A stretch of DNA of 64,000 nt from an uncultured Acetatifactor sp. (GTDB taxonomy: Bacteria > Bacillota > Clostridia > Lachnospirales > Lachnospiraceae). Positions 60,401 to 64,000 of this stretch are shown here, piece after piece; within the stretch, counting starts at the first letter, position 1; every line of letters begins with the position of its first letter. Where the stretch lies: the NCBI GenBank assembly GCA_947595925.1, contig CANQEV010000001.1, positions 62,001 to 126,000 on the forward strand, written 5' to 3'. The notes under the pieces are model-generated. The model did no database searches and was not told where the DNA came from. It saw only the letters and a list, made by a program, of their open reading frames with translations. A program made the position numbers and the translations under genes.

Positions 60401-61108
60401 GTGAAAATATTCTGTGTATGGGAGCACAACGGCGGTGACAGCCTTTTATTTGCAGATGCCTTTGTCGGAGCCTTTACACGCGGTGTCTCCAGGGACTCGG
60501 TTCTTGAGAAAATGCCGGCTGAAATAAGGTCTTATGTAAGCTGGAAAGGCGGCCTGATGCCCGATGCCTTTGAATGCGAGATCATCCAGGAAAAGCAATC
60601 TGATCTGACTGTTTCCGATGCCGATTCGGATGTCATCTTTGATTCGGAGAGGAAAGGACTAAGCCTGACCGAATATGCGGAATTGAAGGCGCTCGCCTTA
60701 AAATCAGCGCAGGATTTTTTGACACTGTATCAGGCCATTCCCGATAAAAGTAAAAGCTGTCTGCCGGGCCGAAAAACTTTTTACGGGCAGGTTCCGCGGA
60801 CAGCGCGGGAAATGTATGAGCACACAAAAAACGTCAACGCGTATTATTTTGGAGAAATTGGCGTTCCTGCGGATAATGAAGGTACGATTCTGGAATGCAG
60901 AGAACGCGGATTTGCGGCTCTTGAAAACCAGGCGGATTTTTTGAAATGTGCGGTTTGCCTTGGCAGCTATGACGAAGAATGGTCGTTGCGAAAGGTACTG
61001 AGACGTTTTGTCTGGCATGACAGGATCCATGCAAAGGCTATGTACCGAATGGCTGTAAAGACTTTTGGCGACAAATCTGTGCCAAACGTGTTTCGGTTTA
61101 CTATATAA
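60401..61108 (+). CDS. DinB-like four-helix protein with N-terminal extension
   Basis: 235 residues. Residues ~135-235 look like a DinB/YfiT-type helical domain with the spaced His pattern EMYEHTKNVNAYYFGEIG ... RRFVWHDRIHAKAMYRMA, where three His could bind a metal. Residues 1-80 are a separate small alpha/beta region (MKIFCVWEHNGGDSLLFADAF) not known to me. DinB-like proteins are metal-dependent thiol transferases or of unknown function. GTG start with AAGGAGG upstream. The gene is preceded by the repeated promoter cassette, so it may be part of an acquired segment. Confidence 0.65.
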   Translation: MKIFCVWEHNGGDSLLFADAFVGAFTRGVSRDSVLEKMPAEIRSYVSWKGGLMPDAFECEIIQEKQSDLTVSDADSDVIFDSERKGLSLTEYAELKALALKSAQDFLTLYQAIPDKSKSCLPGRKTFYGQVPRTAREMYEHTKNVNAYYFGEIGVPADNEGTILECRERGFAALENQADFLKCAVCLGSYDEEWSLRKVLRRFVWHDRIHAKAMYRMAVKTFGDKSVPNVFRFTI

Positions 61109-61164
61109 TTAGACTCATGGGTTGAAATTATAGCTTCAAATTCTAATTTGAAAGGGAGTTTATT

Positions 61165-61821
61165 ATGAATGATAAAAAAGTAACAGGATTTGATTATTTA
61201 TGGTTATCAATGTATGCAGTGGCAGGATTTTGTTTTGAATTATTATTAGCATTTATCGAACAAGTAATTGGAATAGATATAAATAATAGTACATCTTTGC
61301 AAATGATTATTCATTGGGTTATAACAATTGTTGCCTGGGTATTAATAGGCGTAATGATTACTAAATTAGGAAAGAAAACTACTGACTTTGATATTTGGGA
61401 AAATCCAAATAATAAAGTAAAATTATGGCAGATAGTTGTAATTATTTTATGTTTTATTATAAATATTGCAGTAAAGTATATTGATTGGAATGGATTTAAA
61501 GTGATACAAGAATTTCAATCAAGAGGAACATTGCTTTTTATATTTCAATATATGTACTATATTGCCGAAGGTTTTTTAATTTCATTGGTTATAGTATATG
61601 GGCAAAAAGCGTGCGAAATATGGTTTAAAAAAGACAATATACCTTATGGCGGTATTATTTTAGGACTAACTTGGGGGCTGGGGCATATTTTATCTAAAGG
61701 AAGTATCACAGTTGGACTATTATCCGCTATTGCAGGCGTTTTATTCGGGGCTGTATATTTACTTGTTAATAGGGATTATAAAAAAGCATTTCCAATTATT
61801 ACACTATTGTTTATGCTATAA
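61165..61821 (+). CDS. AT-rich membrane protein, possible degenerate CPBP (CAAX-like) family
   Basis: 218 residues with seven to eight transmembrane helices. The region AEGFLISLVIVYGQKACEIWF followed by LGLTWGLGHILSKG resembles the two motifs of CPBP intramembrane proteases, but the usual EExxxR is reduced to a single Glu, so activity is doubtful. Base composition is much lower in GC than in comEC or trpS, with A/T-ending codons throughout, a sign of recent acquisition. GGGAGTTT precedes the ATG. CPBP members are often bacteriocin self-immunity proteins; no bacteriocin gene is visible here. Confidence 0.65.
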   Translation: MNDKKVTGFDYLWLSMYAVAGFCFELLLAFIEQVIGIDINNSTSLQMIIHWVITIVAWVLIGVMITKLGKKTTDFDIWENPNNKVKLWQIVVIILCFIINIAVKYIDWNGFKVIQEFQSRGTLLFIFQYMYYIAEGFLISLVIVYGQKACEIWFKKDNIPYGGIILGLTWGLGHILSKGSITVGLLSAIAGVLFGAVYLLVNRDYKKAFPIITLLFML

Positions 61822-61863
61822 GCTAAAACTATAAACTTAACAATAGCGTTCAGTGAAATAAGA

Positions 61864-61971
61864 CTTGCCATATATTTCAAAGTGTTCACAGACTATTTAT
61901 TGGGCTTGGAAAGGAATGATACTCTATCACAGTTGCAACTAAGTAGAAACACAGCGCCAGGGCGGTTATGA
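61864..61971 (+). pseudogene. Remnant of an XRE regulator gene
   Basis: Frame 61864-61971 reads LAIYFKVFTDYLLGLERND before running into unrelated sequence and a stop. It matches LAVYFRVTTDYLLGLERSD in the intact XRE gene at 63140. The HTH itself is missing, so only the end of the domain survives. Confidence 0.7.
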
Positions 61972-61997
61972 ACGTGAAGTTTGTAGCCGCCTTTTTT
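61960..61997 (+). terminator. Terminator-like hairpin in the accessory region
   Basis: GGCGG pairs with CCGCC around an inner TA-containing loop, followed by TTTTTT. Confidence 0.6.
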
Positions 61998-62016
61998 GTT
62001 TGGAAAGGAGCAGAGA

Positions 62017-62058
62017 ATGAAGAAAGCAGACAGCACCAAGAGGGCGCAGGAAAAATAG
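62017..62058 (+). other. Short leftover ORF with a strong RBS
   Basis: GGAAAGGAG precedes ATG and thirteen codons (MKKADSTKRAQEK) before TAG. It looks like the truncated start of a gene lost by deletion. Downstream, GCGCCTGAAAATGCTGAATTTTCGGGCG is an imperfect hairpin. Confidence 0.35.
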
Positions 62059-62144
62059 CTGAATATGCGTATCGTGGGAGCGCCTGAAAATGCTGAATTT
62101 TCGGGCGTTTTCTATTCGATATACCCAGAGATTTAAAAAAATTT

Positions 62145-62215
62145 TGATAAACGCGCCTAATGAGTGATAGATTTCTTTACATTTGGGTGGTACAATGTTA
62201 AATGTCGAGTGGGCG
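62145..62215 (+). repeat. Promoter cassette repeat, copy 2
   Basis: 71 bases closely matching 60292-60366, with TACAAT in place of TATAAT. Similarity continues weakly to the RBS (AATCG...GTTTAACGAGG against AATCGACGTTTGTAAGGAGG). Confidence 0.75.
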
Positions 62216-62246
62216 ACGGTTCAATCGGAGTTTAACGAGGTATGAT

Positions 62247-62774
62247 ATGAAACTATTTGTTTCTTTCTCAGCAAGAAAAACTGGTAATTGCGCTCAGATT
62301 ATTGATTTTATAAAGACACCGCAAGATAAAGTGATATATTATAAGGATTTGAACACACACGGGTGTAGTAATTGCAGTTATGAGTGTTTCAAAACACAAT
62401 GCCGATATCGAGACGATGATGTTTATCGCCTATATAGCAGTTTTGAGAGCTACGAAAAAGTTATTCTGCTTGTTCCGATGTATTGCGGAAATCCTTCTTC
62501 CTTATATTTTTGCTTTAATGAAAGAAGCCAAGACTTTTTCATGCACCATGAAAATGAATATATATCTTTTGTGGAGAGACTTTTTATCATCGGCGTCTAT
62601 GGGAGCAAAAAAGAATCCCCAGATTTCATAAGGTGTTTTGAAAAATGGTTTGAGGGTACTCCTTATTCACATCATGTTCTGGGAATCGAACGCCACTTGT
62701 ACCAGCAAACAATGAAGGATAGCGTAATGGATATTGAGCCGGTTAAAATGGTACTACATGGGTTTATTCGATAA
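62247..62774 (+). CDS. Flavodoxin-fold NAD(P)H oxidoreductase-like protein
   Basis: 175 residues: an N-terminal beta strand and phosphate-loop-like LFVSFSARKTGNCAQIIDFI, then a Cys cluster, HGCSNCSYECFKTQCRYRDDD, as in iron-sulfur flavoproteins and WrbA-like oxidoreductases. The following VILLVPMYCGNPSSLYFCFNERS matches the flavin-contact loop of the family. I expect FMN binding. The third helix region is shortened relative to typical members. The start at 62247 has AACGAGG upstream; the longer track ORF reads back into the promoter repeat. It is AT-rich like the other accessory genes. Confidence 0.65.
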   Translation: MKLFVSFSARKTGNCAQIIDFIKTPQDKVIYYKDLNTHGCSNCSYECFKTQCRYRDDDVYRLYSSFESYEKVILLVPMYCGNPSSLYFCFNERSQDFFMHHENEYISFVERLFIIGVYGSKKESPDFIRCFEKWFEGTPYSHHVLGIERHLYQQTMKDSVMDIEPVKMVLHGFIR

Positions 62775-63139
62775 ATTCCCGTGTTGCAAACTCCTTTAGG
62801 AACTAAAGAGCGCACTTCTGTACATAGTCTCTCGACCATGTATCGTGTGCTCTGCAAGGCTTCCTCTCTGACAGCAGAAAGCTGCCGTTCGAGAGGTTTC
62901 GTCGCTTCGCGACCTCAAGGGGGCTACACCCCCCCTTGCGCCGCTAAAGCGGCTATTCTCTGTGTACTTGACGTCCGCGAACGGTTTTAGCAACCCGTTT
63001 GCCGCCAGCAAGTTTGAAAACTGCAAGCCAATCACTGTTTACCGCCTTAACAACAGTGTTGAGTTAAATACCGTTTTGCGTGTTGGTTTTTGAAATAATG
63101 CTGTGCTATCATAATGATACAAAGCTCAGGAGGTCATAT
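62775..63139. other. GC-rich palindromic region next to mobilization genes (oriT-like)
   Basis: No supported gene. It contains stacked palindromes: GGTTTCGTCGCTTCGCGACC-type, AAGGGGGCTACACCCCCCCTT, GCCGCTAAAGCGGC and CCGCGAACGGTTTTAGCAACCCGTTTGCCG. This kind of dense palindrome before mobilization genes is typical of origins of transfer in Firmicutes elements. The nic site cannot be placed by eye. Confidence 0.45.
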
Positions 63140-63541
63140 ATGGATATAGGAAAAGTTATAAAGGAGTTAAGGCAGAAACGAGGAATTACACAGGAAGAAT
63201 TCTCGGAAGCGCTACGAGTATCCGTCCAAACGATTTCTCGTTGGGAAAACGGAGTAAACGCCCCTGATCTGTCTATGCTTCCCCAACTGGCAGTATATTT
63301 CAGAGTGACCACAGACTATTTACTGGGCTTGGAAAGGAGTGATAATATGGCCAAGTTGATTAAAACCACAGAAACGTTTGAACTGGCGTCAGAACAGGAA
63401 GCCAAGGAAATGGTGCTGAAATTCAAAGGTGAGAAATTTCCTGTGCTTAAAGACCACAAGATTGCCACAGTTGGAGACAAGGTGATACTTGAGGTTACAA
63501 AGGAATTCAACAGTGAATTGGATAACATGAAGTTTAACTAA
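63140..63541 (+). CDS. XRE-family regulator of a mobile element, possibly fused
   Basis: 133 residues: HTH (1-66) with IGKVIKELRQKRGITQEEFSEALRVSVQTISRWENGVNAPDLSMLPQLAVYFRVTTDYLLGLERSD, then MAKLIKTTETFELASEQEAKEMVLKFKGEKFPVLKDHKI and a short beta-like tail. AAAGGAG lies seven bases before an internal in-frame ATG (63348), so the second half could also be made alone, or two genes were fused by loss of a stop. The main start at 63140 follows AGGAGGTC. A terminator follows. The neighbouring mobilization gene suggests that it controls element functions. Confidence 0.75.
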   Translation: MDIGKVIKELRQKRGITQEEFSEALRVSVQTISRWENGVNAPDLSMLPQLAVYFRVTTDYLLGLERSDNMAKLIKTTETFELASEQEAKEMVLKFKGEKFPVLKDHKIATVGDKVILEVTKEFNSELDNMKFN

Positions 63542-63568
63542 TTCATAACAACTAAATACCGAAAGATT

Positions 63569-63617
63569 GACCGTTGACACACCGGCTCCCCGGTGAAAAA
63601 GCCAGCGGTCTTTTTTT
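63569..63617 (+). terminator. Terminator after the XRE gene
   Basis: GACCG (63569-63573) pairs with CGGTC (63606-63610) around an inner CACCGG...CCGGTG hairpin, followed by seven T. Confidence 0.75.
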
Positions 63618-63647
63618 ATCCAAAATTCAAAAAGGAGGTCATGCAAA

Positions 63648-64000
63648 ATGGCAAAAACAATCGACCAGCTCCAAGCGGAAATTGAGAAAAAAGAAACCCA
63701 GCTTTCGCAGGAGCGCCACAAGGAACAGCGGCTCAAAAACCGCTTGAAGTATTACGAAAAGGGTGAGCGCGGCGGGAGCGGTCAGCTTGCATACAGCTTT
63801 GACATTGCCTTGCAGAACGAGTTTTCCCTTGAGGAAAATATCGCCCTTGAAAGACAGTTTTTATTCAGAGCGGTTTGTCAGCCGGAGCATGAGCAGTTCA
63901 ACGTAATTTACCAGACCGCCGAGGACGGACTGGGCGACACGGTGAAGCTCCGGCTGTCCGGTGCGGGCGGGAACACTGCCACCAAGATCGAGCAAGCCGA
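63648..64000 (+). CDS. Mosaic mobilization-type ORF (partial, runs off the window)
   Basis: An open frame from ATG 63648 (RBS AAGGAGG nine bases upstream) to the right edge, at least 117 codons, missed by the track because no stop is in the window. Residues 1-43 (MAKTIDQLQAEIEKKETQLS..., EQRLKNRLKYYEKGER) look like a DUF3847-type small mobilization protein. Residues ~46-70 (QLAYSFDIALQNEFSLEENIALERQFL) look like the N-terminal part of a MobA/MobL relaxase. Residues ~80-105 (FNVIYQTAEDGLGDTVKLRL) look like the Walker-region flank of a RepA/AAA_25-type ATPase. In-frame joins of three gene pieces suggest deletion scars. The assignments are from memory of these families. Confidence 0.5.
   Translation, partial: MAKTIDQLQAEIEKKETQLSQERHKEQRLKNRLKYYEKGERGGSGQLAYSFDIALQNEFSLEENIALERQFLFRAVCQPEHEQFNVIYQTAEDGLGDTVKLRLSGAGGNTATKIEQA

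Noticed and set aside
62781-63035. Small ORFs on both strands in the palindromic region
   Set aside because: They are translations of oriT-like palindromes with no RBS and no protein-like composition.

Overview
The window looks like chromosome of a spore-forming member of the Lachnospiraceae (Clostridia, Firmicutes). The evidence is strong purine-rich ribosome binding sites, sigma-A promoters with 17-base spacers, stage V sporulation genes, a HrcA/CIRCE heat-shock operator, DUF5721- and LTA-synthase-type proteins, and moderately GC-rich housekeeping genes interrupted by AT-rich accessory patches. No species is claimed.

Layout. 0-3 kb: end of aspartate kinase, then an MBOAT acyltransferase with an SGNH-like partner (extracellular polymer O-acylation). 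3-9 kb: a gene-free stretch with a strong promoter and terminator (candidate small RNA), a GH3-like membrane protein with a degenerate catalytic motif, tRNA-Gly, a beta-CASP nuclease, dihydrofolate reductase and an AlbA/Schlafen-type regulator. 9-12 kb: an ABC transporter operon led by a membrane-anchored MerR regulator. 12-22 kb: ilvE, a GH43 glycosidase, a PrsA-like foldase, CIRCE-controlled htpG with two acidic insertions, and a heterodimeric ABC exporter. 22-28 kb is accessory: a tandem duplicated gene pair of unknown function between about 90-base inverted repeats, a LytTR two-component system, and a second tandem pair of small lipoproteins preceded by candidate LytTR sites. 28-39 kb: trpS, an SH3 protein, spoVAD, a second LytTR system, ridA, shikimate kinase, spoVAE and an LTA-synthase-like protein. 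39-49 kb: arginine biosynthesis, with argG divergent from argC and then argJ, argB and argD; a GNAT and an HD-GYP-like gene sit between argC and argJ. 49-53 kb: YdcZ-type transporter, ABC-F ATPase with a long leader, XRE regulator. 53-60 kb: comEA, response regulator, sensor kinase, GerMN lipoprotein, comEC. 60-64 kb: an accessory, partly AT-rich segment with a repeated promoter cassette, a decayed XRE copy and the start of a mobilizable or conjugative element that runs off the window.

The observations most worth a second look are: (1) two tandem gene pairs that both keep nearly identical ends around a diverged middle, one pair bracketed by long inverted repeats; (2) two direct-repeat plus -10 promoter arrangements of matching geometry near the two LytTR systems; (3) an orphan strongly promoted, terminated purine-rich transcript; (4) a paired AACAGTTCAG...CTGAACTGTT element seen twice, each time just before a gene; (5) a YdcZ gene whose start codon lies inside a terminator-like hairpin; (6) a mosaic mobilization ORF at the right edge.

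All calls come from reading sequence and translated ORFs. No database search was run, so family names rest on motif and sequence recognition.
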